Of a stretch of DNA of 64,000 nt, positions 40,508-49,711 are shown piece after piece. Under the pieces are notes generated by a model. It was given only the letters and a program-made list of their open reading frames with translations. It was not told the DNA's origin and did no database searches. A program made the position numbers and the translations under genes. The stretch's first letter is position 1; every line of letters starts with the position of its first letter. Source of the stretch: Methylonatrum sp040877625 (GTDB taxonomy: Bacteria > Pseudomonadota > Gammaproteobacteria > Nitrococcales > Aquisalimonadaceae); assembly GCA_040877625.1 (NCBI GenBank), contig JBBDNK010000017.1, positions 38,781 through 102,780 of the forward strand, given 5' to 3'.

Positions 40508-43067
40508 GAGTGCCGTCTGCCGCAATGGTCCGGGCGGCCGCCGATTCATCGTCGGTGGATTCGAATTCCGGCAGCTTGAAGGCCCGAATGGCTTCGATCA
40601 GATGGCCGGAGTTGGCTACCAGTGCTCGCGTCTGGATGGTCTGTTCCTCCAGCTTTTCGCGGGTGTTGCGGGTACTGAGCTGCACGCCTGCTGCCTTCTT
40701 CTGCAGTGCCAGACTGGTGCCGGACTGCTGCTGCGAGCCTCTGGCGATTTCCTGCACCGCGGCCACCAGTTCGCTGGTGGTCGCCTGGGTGCGCTGCATC
40801 TGTTCACCGGCACGCTCCGCCAGGCGGGAGCCCTCGACCACCTCGCCGATGGTGCGGCCCATGGTGGAGATGGTGTCGGAGGTCTCCACCTGGATGTTGT
40901 GCACCAGGCCCGAGATCTGCGAAGTGGCGTTGCGGGAGCTTTCCGCCAGCCGCTGCACTTCGTCCGCCACCACCGCGAAGCCGCGACCCGCTTCACCGGC
41001 GGCCGCCGCCTGCATGGCGGCGTTGAGGGCGAGCACGTGGGTGCGTTCGGCAATGGTGTTGATGATGTCGACGATGCCGCTGATTTCCTGGGAACGCTCG
41101 CCGAGACGCTTGATGCGTTTTTCGGTCTCGTGCACCAGCTCGCGGATAACACCCATGCCCTGCATGGTGCCGGTTACGGTCGCAAGCGCCGTGCCGGTGG
41201 TTTCCGAGGCCTCGGCCGCGGTACGGTCGCAGCGCTGCGCCAGCTCTGCGATCTCCGCCATGGTGCGGGCGGCGGCATCGAGCTCGTCGGCCATGCGGTC
41301 CACCTCGACGCCCTCTTCCGCCGCCATTTCACGAACCGCGTCGGCCTGCTCCTTGAGGCGATCGGAGGCGGCGCCGACGCGCTCCGCCACACTGGAGGCG
41401 TCGTTGAGCAGTTGGGCGATCTCGGAGACCATTTCGTTGAGCGCGTCGGCCACCGGGCCGGTGACGTCTTCGGTCACGGGCACCTTGACGGTCAGGTCGT
41501 GCTGACTGAGCTGGGACACCGCCATCAGCAGTTCGATGATGGAGTTGTTGAGCTGCTCGTTCTCGGCCGCGGCGCGTTCATACTGCGCGATACGTTCATC
41601 GAGCAGGGAATCGAAGGCATCGCCCAGGGTCTGCAGCTCGTCGCCGGTATCCATGCGCGCCCGGGCCTTGTCGTCACCGCCGGCAATCTGCCGCACGGTG
41701 TTCTCCAGATGCAGCACCGGCCGCGTAATGGTGCGGGTGAACACCCAGCCCGCGGCGCCTCCGAGCACCAGAATGCCGAGCCCCAGCGCGCCGGATCCCA
41801 ACAGGACGGAATTGCGCAGATCGGCCACCGGCGCCAGCGCCTCGGACTCGTCGAACTGGGAGATGAGCGCCCAGTTCACGCCCAGCACGGTCAACGGTGC
41901 GTACGAGGTGAATACGGGCTCGCCGCGGTAATCGGTGCTGCGCTCGAAGCCGGTCTGCCCGGCCAGGGCCGCCTCGGCGGCGGGGGTACGCACCGGCTGC
42001 AGGAGGACGCTGGTGTTGGTGGCCTGGATGCGCTCGACGGCGGTGTCGCTGATGCCGGCCCCGCGCAGTGCCTCGAAATAGGCATCGCCGGTTTCCACCA
42101 GGAAGCGGCTGTCGTTGCGCAGCGTGCCGTCGGCACCGACCAGATAGGTTTCGCCCGTTTCGCGCAACCCCACCCGTCGCCAGGCTTCGCTGCTCTTCAT
42201 GATGTCGTTGACGCGCGCGGAGGAGATGCGCACGGCCAGCACGCCGATGCGTTCACTGCCGTCATACACCGGGGTGGCGACGAAGGCCACGGGCGCGCCG
42301 AATGCGGGCAGATAGGACTGGAAATCCGAGAAAATCACGTCGTCCGGGCTTGGCGCCTGCAGAGCACGCCGGAATACCTCGCCAAGCCCCGTCTGCGCGA
42401 ATGGCCCCTCGGTCAGGGAGGTGGCGAATTCCAGGTTCTTGCCCATGGAATAGACAACGTCGCCGCTGTCCGCATCGACGAACAGCACATCCTCGTAACC
42501 GCTGGTGCGCGACACCGACTCCACGAAGTCACGGACACCGGGATGGTGTTCAGAATGGTAAGCGGCGCTATAGGCGCTGTCGTCACCGGCGGCGTTCAGC
42601 TCGAACTTGAAGCCGGGCGGGCTGTCATTGGCGGCAATATAGTTGTATTGCAACGCCAGCGCCCTGGGTGAAAGCTGCTCGAAATGCGGGGCCATGTCCA
42701 CCGGCTCGCCGCCGCGGCGGCGCATTTCACGCACGAAGCTGTCGGTATAGTAGGTTTGCGTGGCGCTGCGCATGGCCTCCGAAACGTCCATGCGCACGGA
42801 TTGATAGCCGTCCCGCAGATCGTACATGGCGGTGACCATGCCGGGATCCCGGGAATAGGCCTGCAACTGCCCTTCCACCAGGCGGAAGTAATCGTTGATC
42901 TGCTCGCGCTTGAGCTCACTGATGGTGGTGAGCTGCTCGCGGGTCTGGTCAACCAGCGAGCGTTCCGCGAGCTGCGTCGACAGGCCCGAGACCAGGCCAC
43001 CCGTGAGCACCACCGGCAACACGGCCAACAGTGATGACCCCAGCAGCATTTTATGTCTGAGCTTCAT
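40485..43067 (-). CDS. methyl-accepting chemotaxis-type receptor
   Basis: An 860-residue receptor from ATG 43067 (AAGGG site). Order: membrane helix at about 10-30; large periplasmic domain at about 35-385 with two Cache-like halves (VRDFVESVSRTSGYEDVLFV, GETYLVGADGTLRNDSRFLV, FTSYAPLTVLGVNWALISQF); second helix at about 395-418; HAMP (RTITRPVLHLENTVRQIAGG); coiled coil; and the kinase-contact hairpin near HVLALNAAMQAAAAGEAGRG then FAVVADEVQRLAESS. No CheR or CheB is encoded nearby, so adaptation may be missing or done by remote enzymes. Compared with PilJ the periplasmic part is longer and dCache-like. The upstream frame to 43310 is rejected (Arg-rich, no signal). Confidence 0.92.
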   Translation of the reverse strand: MKLRHKMLLGSSLLAVLPVVLTGGLVSGLSTQLAERSLVDQTREQLTTISELKREQINDYFRLVEGQLQAYSRDPGMVTAMYDLRDGYQSVRMDVSEAMRSATQTYYTDSFVREMRRRGGEPVDMAPHFEQLSPRALALQYNYIAANDSPPGFKFELNAAGDDSAYSAAYHSEHHPGVRDFVESVSRTSGYEDVLFVDADSGDVVYSMGKNLEFATSLTEGPFAQTGLGEVFRRALQAPSPDDVIFSDFQSYLPAFGAPVAFVATPVYDGSERIGVLAVRISSARVNDIMKSSEAWRRVGLRETGETYLVGADGTLRNDSRFLVETGDAYFEALRGAGISDTAVERIQATNTSVLLQPVRTPAAEAALAGQTGFERSTDYRGEPVFTSYAPLTVLGVNWALISQFDESEALAPVADLRNSVLLGSGALGLGILVLGGAAGWVFTRTITRPVLHLENTVRQIAGGDDKARARMDTGDELQTLGDAFDSLLDERIAQYERAAAENEQLNNSIIELLMAVSQLSQHDLTVKVPVTEDVTGPVADALNEMVSEIAQLLNDASSVAERVGAASDRLKEQADAVREMAAEEGVEVDRMADELDAAARTMAEIAELAQRCDRTAAEASETTGTALATVTGTMQGMGVIRELVHETEKRIKRLGERSQEISGIVDIINTIAERTHVLALNAAMQAAAAGEAGRGFAVVADEVQRLAESSRNATSQISGLVHNIQVETSDTISTMGRTIGEVVEGSRLAERAGEQMQRTQATTSELVAAVQEIARGSQQQSGTSLALQKKAAGVQLSTRNTREKLEEQTIQTRALVANSGHLIEAIRAFKLPEFESTDDESAAARTIAADGTHGRSSRS

Positions 43068-43092
43068 CAGCCCTTGCCCCCTGTTCCTGTGA

Positions 43093-43671
43093 CTACGCGC
43101 CCGCCGCCTGTGTGCCCAGTTCCCGCAGGAGCCCCGGCAAATCACAGTCCAGCCACCACACGCCGTTCCGCCGGTACGCGGCGGATACCTTTGCGGCCAG
43201 GGCTGCCGGCAACTCCGGCACCTCGGCCTCCGGTACTTCTCCGTCAAGACGCTGCCGGTACGGCAGCCCCTCCACAACCATCGCCGCCGCGCTCTCGCCC
43301 GAGCCGACAATAAACAGCAGTTTCCTCGTCCGCCCGCGACCGCCGTCGCCCGGAAACAGCTGCCGCAGGTCGAAAACCGGCACCAGCGTTCCGCGTAGAT
43401 TGACCACCCCCGTCAACCAGCGGGGCGTGTTCGGCACCGCACACTCGGGCAGCCATTCGCTCAACTCGCACTGCACGTCCGTGTCCACCAGCAGGCGATA
43501 GCCTTCAATCGGCACCGCCCAGCGCTCGCGGATCTGCGTCCGTGCGTCGGTGACTTCGGGCAGCATCACGCTCAGACCGGCAAACCGGTTCAGCGCCGCA
43601 ACCGGCTGCAGCCATTGTCGCGCCGCCGCTCCCCGCTCCGTCACACCATGCTCACCGCTGTCGCCTGTCAT
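43093..43671 (-). CDS. CheW-like scaffold protein
   Basis: A 192-residue CheW-fold protein (PilI position). Marks are PIEGYRLLVDTDVQCELSEW, the CheW core NTPRWLTGVVNLRGTLVPVF then DLRQLFPGDGG, and KLLFIVGSGESAAAMVVEGL. It should bridge the MCP and the CheA-like kinase. It lies between the small response regulator and the MCP, 25 bp before the latter. Confidence 0.85.
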   Translation of the reverse strand: MTGDSGEHGVTERGAAARQWLQPVAALNRFAGLSVMLPEVTDARTQIRERWAVPIEGYRLLVDTDVQCELSEWLPECAVPNTPRWLTGVVNLRGTLVPVFDLRQLFPGDGGRGRTRKLLFIVGSGESAAAMVVEGLPYRQRLDGEVPEAEVPELPAALAAKVSAAYRRNGVWWLDCDLPGLLRELGTQAAGA

Positions 43672-43686
43672 GCGCGTGGCGCCCTC

Positions 43687-44052
43687 TTATTGCATCGCCT
43701 GCAGCTGTTGCAGAATGGCGTCCTGCGTATACGGCTTGCTGATCAGCGCCTTGGCGCCCTGCATCTCCGCCCAGACGCGGTCCGCCTTCTGGTTCTTGCT
43801 GGTTACGAACACCACCGGAATACGTTTGGTGGCTTCGTCTCTGGAGAGTTTGCGACAGGCCTCGAAGCCGTCCATCTCCTGCATGATCACATCCAGGAAA
43901 ATGACGTCCGGCTGCTGGGATTTCGCCTGCTCGACGGCTTCCTTGCCGGATTTCGCCGTCAAGGTTACGTATCCCGCCTGCTCGATGATCTGCTTCAAGT
44001 GCAGAAGATCCGCGTTTGAGTCGTCAACCACGAGCACCTTGTTGATCGGCAT
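43687..44052 (-). CDS. single-domain response regulator (CheY/PilH-like)
   Basis: A 121-residue receiver: INKVLVVDDSNADLLHLKQI (acidic pocket DD), VIFLDVIMQEMDGFEACRKL (phospho-acceptor D), VVFVTSKNQKADRVW (T/S), and GAKALISKPYTQDAILQQLQ (K). All catalytic residues are present. Its start lies within the 3' end of the upstream regulator gene (29-bp overlap), implying coupled translation. PilH-type role by position. Confidence 0.92.
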   Translation of the reverse strand: MPINKVLVVDDSNADLLHLKQIIEQAGYVTLTAKSGKEAVEQAKSQQPDVIFLDVIMQEMDGFEACRKLSRDEATKRIPVVFVTSKNQKADRVWAEMQGAKALISKPYTQDAILQQLQAMQ

Positions 44053-44866
44053 TTGCTACATCCTCGGATAAAAATTGCTTGAGTATCGCGTGCAGCGATT
44101 CCTGCTCCACGGGCTTGGTAAGATAGGCACTGCAACCGGCCATGGTTCCGCGTATGCGATCAATTCGCGACCCCCGGGCAGTCAGCATCACGACTTGCAG
44201 ATCGCGAAGCTCCCGCGTACGGCGGATGGATTTACACACAGAGTAACCATCAATACCGGGCAACGTAAGATCCAGAAAAACAATGTCATAGTGCTGATCG
44301 CGCACCAGCAGCAAGGCCTCTTCGCCGGTTTCGGCCAGGTCCACCTCAATGCCGAACAACCCCAGCTTGATGCTCATCAGCTTGCGCACCGGCGGGCTGT
44401 CATCCACCACCAGGGCACGCATACCGGAACTCAGCGTCGTGCGGGCCGTGCGGTCGGCCTCGGCGATGGCGCCGTCCGAGAATGCGGCCCCGTCATTGTC
44501 ATCCTGAATTGTCAGTTCAGGCACGTAGCGGAAACTTCGGATCGTCACACCGTCCAGTCCATCGAGCAGCCGTTTAACGGTAATCGGCCGTCGTATGCAG
44601 ACGCCCTCCGTGTCCATGGACGGCGGCTCGGCGGCCACCTGCAGCGCCGGCATCCGCTCATCGGCGCCGAGGCAGTTCCGCCAGTCGCGTACAGCACGCT
44701 GCTGATCCATGTCGACAATGGCGATGTCGGCGTGATGCCGGTCGGTCGGTTCGGCCAGCAGGTACTGTCGCCCCCGCCCCGCGGCAAGCCGTAGCACGCT
44801 GGCCATGACCCGTTGTTCGGTTTCCGAGAAACCGAACAACGCCAGCCGGAAGGTGCGAGCCGTCAT
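44024..44866 (-). CDS. response regulator with N-terminal domain (PilG-like position)
   Basis: A 280-residue protein. Residues about 1-130 are a divergent receiver-like fold (FRLALFGFSETEQRVMASVL, HHADIAIVDMDQQRAVRDWR) lacking a clear phosphorylation site. Residues about 150-275 are a true receiver: MRALVVDDSPPVRKLMSIKL, YDIVFLDLTLPGIDGYSVCK, VVMLTARGSRIDR, CSAYLTKPVEQESLHAILKQ. It probably acts with the small regulator as the outputs of the kinase. ATG overlaps the previous gene by 4 bp. Confidence 0.82.
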   Translation of the reverse strand: MTARTFRLALFGFSETEQRVMASVLRLAAGRGRQYLLAEPTDRHHADIAIVDMDQQRAVRDWRNCLGADERMPALQVAAEPPSMDTEGVCIRRPITVKRLLDGLDGVTIRSFRYVPELTIQDDNDGAAFSDGAIAEADRTARTTLSSGMRALVVDDSPPVRKLMSIKLGLFGIEVDLAETGEEALLLVRDQHYDIVFLDLTLPGIDGYSVCKSIRRTRELRDLQVVMLTARGSRIDRIRGTMAGCSAYLTKPVEQESLHAILKQFLSEDVANADQQGARG

Positions 44867-45423
44867 GACACCGCCTCCGAACGAACGGCACGCTCCGGCA
44901 GGGAAAGTTCACGCACGGTGCTGAAACGTGTCAGGCGCGCCTGCGCCTGTGGGGCAAACAGCCGGGCAAGGTCGATGATCGGCACACTCCGGTCGCCGTG
45001 CCGGAAGCAGGACAAACCGAGAAAACTCCAGACCAGATAGTCCCGCAGCGACGTCTCCGGCAGCGAACTGGCCATGGCATCGTCGACGCGCACAGGCACC
45101 GGCGGTTCCTGCAGGCGTAACGCGGCAAAGGCCGGTTCCGATTCACCGTCGGCAACATACGCGGCAACCGTCAACCAACGGGCCGGTTCGCGGTCCGCAT
45201 CCGCGCCGAACACCACCGCCAGATCCATGACCGGCAGCGTGAGGCCCCGCCATGCCAGCCGGCCCCGGCAGTGCGCCGGCGCCGAGCGGTCTTCCGTCAG
45301 CACAGGGTCCGGCACGACCTCGTGCAGTTCCTTCTCGCCCACGGCCGCCCATCGGCCGTCGCCGAAATTCAGTAACCAGCCGCGTGCCGAGGCATTGCTG
45401 GATGCTGTGCGATCCGATGTCAT
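44863..45423 (-). CDS. CheW-domain-like protein
   Basis: 186 residues from ATG 45423. The fold pattern is CheW-like: ARGWLLNFGDGRWAAVGEKE, CRGRLAWRGLTLPVMDLAVV, SLRDYLVWSFLGLSCFRHGD and RSVPIIDLARLFAPQAQARL. It is diverged from the CheW at 43093. With the MCP and kinase it would form a second scaffold, as ChpC does beside PilI. Overlaps the next gene by 4 bp. The upstream frame extension to 45513 is not used. Confidence 0.65.
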   Translation of the reverse strand: MTSDRTASSNASARGWLLNFGDGRWAAVGEKELHEVVPDPVLTEDRSAPAHCRGRLAWRGLTLPVMDLAVVFGADADREPARWLTVAAYVADGESEPAFAALRLQEPPVPVRVDDAMASSLPETSLRDYLVWSFLGLSCFRHGDRSVPIIDLARLFAPQAQARLTRFSTVRELSLPERAVRSEAVS

Positions 45424-45461
45424 TTGCAGGGCTCCGAACCGAGGCTTCGATCCCGCGACAA

Positions 45462-46709
45462 TCAGCGGGAAACCAGTTGTTCTTCCCAAATGTCGCCGGT
45501 GGCCGGACGCCACCCGGCCTGCGTCAGGGTCTCAAGATTGACCATCTGCGAAGCCTGGTTGCCGTCGCGGGTGAAATCGATCTCCAGACCGCCCAGCGTG
45601 AATCGCGCCTGGCGGGCATGGGCCATGAAATTCTCGCGGGTCAGGTCGCCATCCATGTCTTCCAGCAGGCGCAGCACCATGCGGCCGACGATGTAACCTT
45701 CAAGGGCGACATAGCCAAATTCCGCGCCCAGCGACTGGCGGGCTTCGGCGACAATGGGAAGCTCCGAATCAAGCTGCGGCACGACCTGCGTCATCAATAC
45801 ACCGCTGTCGATTCCGTATCGGCGCAGATCATCACGGAAGTTGTCGGCACCGGTGAAGGAAACGGCTGATATCACCCAGCTTTCCGAGCGCCTTGCGTAG
45901 CGCACGAAATGCGCGATGTTCTCGTAGGCTCCCACCGTAACCACCAGCCGACAGGAGGACCCGCTGCGCTGCTCCCAGGCCTTGAGGGACCGGTAGCCCG
46001 GCTGGGTTTCCACCGTGTTGCGCGTATAAACCCCGACCGGGCCGATGTTGTTGCGCACCGGCTCCAGGCCAGAGCGCGCCAGCACTTCGTCATACAGTCC
46101 GATCAACCGCTCCGAGGCACCATGGCCGCGCAGTGCTTCCCGCACGCCGACGATACCGGCCATGCCGTAGGCATCGTTTTGCACATAGGCGCACACCTCG
46201 GAGGGTTGTATGCCCCGGGAAATGGCCTGGTCCACCACCATCGCCACTTCCTGCACATAGCTGGCACGGTAGTTAAGGATCGGCCCGCCGGCGCCGGGGC
46301 GCAGTATGCCGGCACCGGTAAAGAAGCCGACGGCGGGAATGCCGGCCTCACGGAGGATCGGCAGGGTAACCGACGCGGTTGGCGTACCAACGTTGCCGAC
46401 CATGAGAAAAATGCCGGTTTCATCGGCGATCAGCCGATTGGTGCTTTCCGCCGCCTTTACCGACTGATAGGTATCATCGAGGAAACGGATCTCCACGGAC
46501 CGTCCCTGAACGGTTCGGCCACGCGTGGCGGCCTGCAGACCGTTGCGCATACCCTGCCCGAGACCCTGTGCGGGGCCCTGCAGGGCAAGCACGGAGCCGA
46601 GAATTATGCGATCCGACGTTACACCGGGTTCGGAACTGGAAAAGCAGCCGGACAACAGGAGCGCGGTGAAACCCACGACAGCGACTGCGAATGAGCGCGT
46701 GCGATTCAT
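45462..46709 (-). CDS. lipoprotein ABC-type (Leu/urea-like) solute-binding protein heading the chemosensory operon
   Basis: A 415-residue type-I periplasmic binding protein. Lipobox LLLSGC gives a lipid-anchored Cys at about residue 22. Core segments are RIILGSVLALQGPAQGLGQG, TNRLIADETGIFLMVGNVGT, RASYVQEVAMVVDQAISRGI, EVCAYVQNDAYGMAGIVGVR, and FGYVALEGYIVGRMVLRLLE, as in the LivJ/UrtA group. No ABC permease or ATPase is nearby; instead it is followed at 38 bp by CheW-like and response regulator genes. Likely a ligand-presenting partner of the MCP. ATG 46709 has a GGGAAAG site. Confidence 0.85.
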   Translation of the reverse strand: MNRTRSFAVAVVGFTALLLSGCFSSSEPGVTSDRIILGSVLALQGPAQGLGQGMRNGLQAATRGRTVQGRSVEIRFLDDTYQSVKAAESTNRLIADETGIFLMVGNVGTPTASVTLPILREAGIPAVGFFTGAGILRPGAGGPILNYRASYVQEVAMVVDQAISRGIQPSEVCAYVQNDAYGMAGIVGVREALRGHGASERLIGLYDEVLARSGLEPVRNNIGPVGVYTRNTVETQPGYRSLKAWEQRSGSSCRLVVTVGAYENIAHFVRYARRSESWVISAVSFTGADNFRDDLRRYGIDSGVLMTQVVPQLDSELPIVAEARQSLGAEFGYVALEGYIVGRMVLRLLEDMDGDLTRENFMAHARQARFTLGGLEIDFTRDGNQASQMVNLETLTQAGWRPATGDIWEEQLVSR

Positions 46710-46862
46710 GTCTTTCCCCGGGTTTGCGGCGTCGACCGCATCCCAGCGCGCCATGTATTTTTGAGTTTAATCGAAACGACGGCGTGCACCGCCTGGTCGC
46801 CCCCTGTATACCGGCTTCATCGGTTGGAAAGGAGTGAGCCAGTTCACATAAATCAATAATTT

Positions 46863-46905
46863 GTTGCTTCAAGGCAACGGTTGAGCTTCGTTGCGCCAAT
46901 GCAAC
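46863..46905. promoter_or_regulatory. two tandem palindromes GTTGC-N6-GCAAC
   Basis: Identical-arm palindromes at 46863-46878 and 46890-46905 are 27 bp apart centre to centre, in the 396-bp gap 46710-47105 between the binding protein gene and the divergent TetR gene. They are good candidates for a dimeric regulator's sites. The rest of this gap is relatively AT-rich, and no gene is supported in it. Confidence 0.45.
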
Positions 46906-46992
46906 ACCTTCAAATGAGAGTCTTTTCAGACAACTGAAAATCAAGAATTAACGATACCTTGCGAGAGGTATTGCGTCAGTTGAATCTCATAC

Positions 46993-47010
46993 GACACCTA
47001 AACAGGTGTC
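46993..47010. promoter_or_regulatory. candidate TetR operator
   Basis: GACACCT (46993-46999) and AGGTGTC (47004-47010) form a perfect palindrome with a 4-bp spacer, 96 bp upstream of the TetR-family start. Arm length and location fit autoregulation. Confidence 0.5.
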
Positions 47011-47105
47011 ATCGTCACAGATGGCAAAACTTTCCAGGAAGCCTAATCTCACAAGTACGGCCGCAGGATCAGCGGTCGGGAGCAGATCTTAACGAGGGAG
47101 CGTCC

Positions 47106-47699
47106 ATGACCACTAAATCGGAGATTCTCGATATCGCTCAGGACCTGGTACAGACCAGGTCGTATCAGGGTTTCAGCTTTCAGGATATTGCCGATGCCCT
47201 GGGGTTGCGCAAGGCAAGTCTGTACCACCATTTCGGCAGCAAGGAGGCGCTCGCGCTGGCACTGCTCAGGCGGCACCGGGAACGCTTTCGGAGCTGGACT
47301 TGCGCGATAGACAACGAACCGCCTGATACGCAGTTGAAGGACTATATCCGGAATTTCGGCGACATTCTCGGGGCCGGTCAGAAGCTCTGCCCGGGCGGGG
47401 CCTTTGTGCCAGGGTGGGGGAAACTGTCGGACCGGGTTCAACGGGAAGTCACCGGACTACTGGTGGATCAGGAACAATGGCTGGTCAAGCTGATTCGCAC
47501 TGGCATTGACCACGGCTATTTCCGGCCGGAAAACGGCAGTCCTCGGACGCAGGCCAGGTGGATTCTTTCCACGCTGCAGGGGGCGCTGCTGCTATCCAGA
47601 ACCGATGGCAGCGAACAGATGTTCGGCCATGTCATGGATGGGCTCCGCGGTGCGATTCTGGCCAGACACCAGCCATCCACGGCACTGAGCCCGGCATGA
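47106..47699 (+). CDS. TetR family transcriptional regulator
   Basis: 197 residues from ATG 47106 (GAGGGAG site). The N-terminal HTH is clear: KSEILDIAQDLVQTRSYQGF, then SFQDIADALGLRKASLYHHF and GSKEALALALLRRHRERF. The C-terminal part (about 60-190, with CPGGAFVPGWGKLSDRVQRE) resembles the TetR_C class of AcuR/YxaF regulators. Divergent from the chemosensory operon, with three palindromes in between; convergent with opgH. Targets unknown. Confidence 0.9.
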   Translation: MTTKSEILDIAQDLVQTRSYQGFSFQDIADALGLRKASLYHHFGSKEALALALLRRHRERFRSWTCAIDNEPPDTQLKDYIRNFGDILGAGQKLCPGGAFVPGWGKLSDRVQREVTGLLVDQEQWLVKLIRTGIDHGYFRPENGSPRTQARWILSTLQGALLLSRTDGSEQMFGHVMDGLRGAILARHQPSTALSPA

Positions 47700-47706
47700 C
47701 GGAAGG

Positions 47707-47751
47707 GCTGCCCTGCCCGGTCGACGACCACGATCGGGCGCGGCAGGGCAG
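47707..47751. terminator. hairpin between convergent TetR gene and opgH
   Basis: GCTGCCCTGCC (from 47707) pairs with GGCAGGGCAGC (to 47751), an 11-bp stem with a partly paired internal loop. It is placed where both genes end. Confidence 0.55.
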
Positions 47752-47761
47752 CGATTTCCGC

Positions 47762-49711
47762 TCAGGCACTTAGGGAGACGCGCCGATCCAGGGATTGCAG
47801 GGGATGCGAGGGCATCGACCGGGGCAGTTCCGGCGGCGGCTCGGGTACGCAGGCCCCGTCGGCACCCGGTAGATAGGGCACGCCGTCGCGCTCCGACACA
47901 TGCTGAAGCAGGGCGTCAGGGGCAACCTCGGATGGCACCAGCAACAGCCCCCAACGGCGCATCAGGGACCCCAGCCGCAGGCTGCTGCTCAGCCGCACGA
48001 TGGGGGCCGCCAGTATCAATCCGACCAGCACGGGTGTCAGCCACCAGAAAAACTGCAGCGCAAGATAGGCTGCCATGCCGCCCCAGATGAGACTGACCAG
48101 CGTTGCCCCACCGGTACACCGGAGGGCCTCGCGCCAGGGTACGGCCCGCCCCTCCCGCACCTGCGGCCCCCAGCCGGTATTGCGGCCGAGCAGTACGCTG
48201 ATGACGAACCAGGAATGGAAGGCCATCATCACCGGCGCAATCAGTATGGAGAAGATCACCTCCAGCAGGCCGCTGATAACCAGCCTGAGTCCTCCCCCGA
48301 ACAAGTGCCTGCGCCGCATCAGGGTCAGCAGGATGGCGAGAACCTTGGGTAACAGGAGCATCGCCAGGGTCATCGCCAACAGCGAGAACCCCAGGCCCGG
48401 CCGGGCAACCGGCCAGTCCGGAAACAACTGATAGCCGGTACCGAAGAAACGCTCCACGCTGGCCGCACGGACCATGGCATCGGCGGTGCTGACCGCTAGC
48501 ATCAGCAGCCACAGCAAAGATGAAAGGTAGGCCAGGGCGCCGAGCACGAAATGCAGCCTGTTCAACGACCGCAACCCTCTGCTGCCGAGCAGCCGCAGGT
48601 GCTGCAGATTACCCTGGGTCCAGCGCCGGTCGCGCTTGGCGTAATCGAGCAGATTGCCAGGTAATTCTTCATAACTGCCCTCCAGGTCGGAGCGCAACCA
48701 GACGTCCCAGCCGGCCCGGCGCATCAGCGCCGCCTCGACGAAATCGTGGCTGAGAATTTCGCCACCCAGCGGCGGAACACCGGGCAGTACCGGCAGCCCG
48801 CAGTGGTCCGTGAACGCCCGCACCCGGATGATCGCATTATGACCCCAGTAATTGGCGGCGTTTGCCTGCCAGAAACTCAGCCCGGTCGCGAGCATGGGGC
48901 CATACAGACTGCCCGCGAACTGCAGGAAACGGCCAAACGGCGTCTGCTGACGAACGGCGACGGGAGGCGTCTGAATCATCCCCGTCCGGGGATTCGCCTC
49001 CATGCTCCGCACCAGCTCTACCAGGGTGGCGCCGGACATGACGCTGTCCGCGTCCAATACGACCATGAAGTCGTAGTGGCGACCCCAGCGACGGCAGAAA
49101 TCGGCAATATTGCCGGCCTTGCGGCCAATGTTCTTCGACCTGCGGCGGTAATAGAGGCCGATGTCCTCCGGCAGACTGACCCGCAGTGACGCAACCGCCT
49201 GCTCCTCGGCACGGCCCAGGTCGGGATCGGTGGTGTCGCTCAGAATGAAGGCGTCGAATGCATGCGCCTGACCGGTGCTCAGTAAAGAATGACAGGTCGC
49301 CTCCAGACCGGCCATGACGCGCGCCGGGTTCTCATTGTAGATCGGCATGGCCAATACGGTACGGCTGGTCAGTACCGCGTGTCGGCCATACCCTGTCTGA
49401 CGGCGCAGAGTCAGCGGATCCAGTCGCAGCACCTGGAACAGAAACCCCACCAGTCCGGTCCAGAAGGACACGGCGATCCAGGCAAAGGTGATGGCAAACA
49501 GAACCAGGACCACCACCTGCAGGAAGGTCATGCCGTTGGCCCGGAGCAGGTGGAACATCATTCCCACACCCACCACCGTGGTGGCAAGCACCAGGCCGAA
49601 GAACAGCAATAGCCTGAGCCGGGTGAGCGGCAGGCTGCCCGGCACGGCGGCACGGGACTCCCGCGTGGCGCGGCGGCTGTTGATTTCGCTCGTCAGCGGT
49701 TCAAAGCTCAT
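47762..49711 (-). CDS. opgH: glucans biosynthesis glucosyltransferase H
   Basis: A 649-residue GT2-family membrane glycosyltransferase that makes the beta-1,2 glucan backbone of osmoregulated periplasmic glucans. Seen are AVLAMPIYNENPARVMAGLE, the DxD-type VVLDADSVMSGATL, GGEILSHDFVEAALMRRAGW (third Asp), the processive motif RDRRWTQGNLQHLRLL, and several membrane helices at both ends. The length is shorter than E. coli MdoH (847), mainly at the N-terminus, which in E. coli is a regulatory extension. The ATG overlaps the opgG stop by 11 bp. Confidence 0.95.
   Translation of the reverse strand: MSFEPLTSEINSRRATRESRAAVPGSLPLTRLRLLLFFGLVLATTVVGVGMMFHLLRANGMTFLQVVVLVLFAITFAWIAVSFWTGLVGFLFQVLRLDPLTLRRQTGYGRHAVLTSRTVLAMPIYNENPARVMAGLEATCHSLLSTGQAHAFDAFILSDTTDPDLGRAEEQAVASLRVSLPEDIGLYYRRRSKNIGRKAGNIADFCRRWGRHYDFMVVLDADSVMSGATLVELVRSMEANPRTGMIQTPPVAVRQQTPFGRFLQFAGSLYGPMLATGLSFWQANAANYWGHNAIIRVRAFTDHCGLPVLPGVPPLGGEILSHDFVEAALMRRAGWDVWLRSDLEGSYEELPGNLLDYAKRDRRWTQGNLQHLRLLGSRGLRSLNRLHFVLGALAYLSSLLWLLMLAVSTADAMVRAASVERFFGTGYQLFPDWPVARPGLGFSLLAMTLAMLLLPKVLAILLTLMRRRHLFGGGLRLVISGLLEVIFSILIAPVMMAFHSWFVISVLLGRNTGWGPQVREGRAVPWREALRCTGGATLVSLIWGGMAAYLALQFFWWLTPVLVGLILAAPIVRLSSSLRLGSLMRRWGLLLVPSEVAPDALLQHVSERDGVPYLPGADGACVPEPPPELPRSMPSHPLQSLDRRVSLSA

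Noticed and set aside
40506..42671. 721-codon frame antisense to the MCP gene
   Set aside because: His/Gly/Arg-rich shadow typical of GC-rich antisense frames; the opposite strand encodes a clear receptor.
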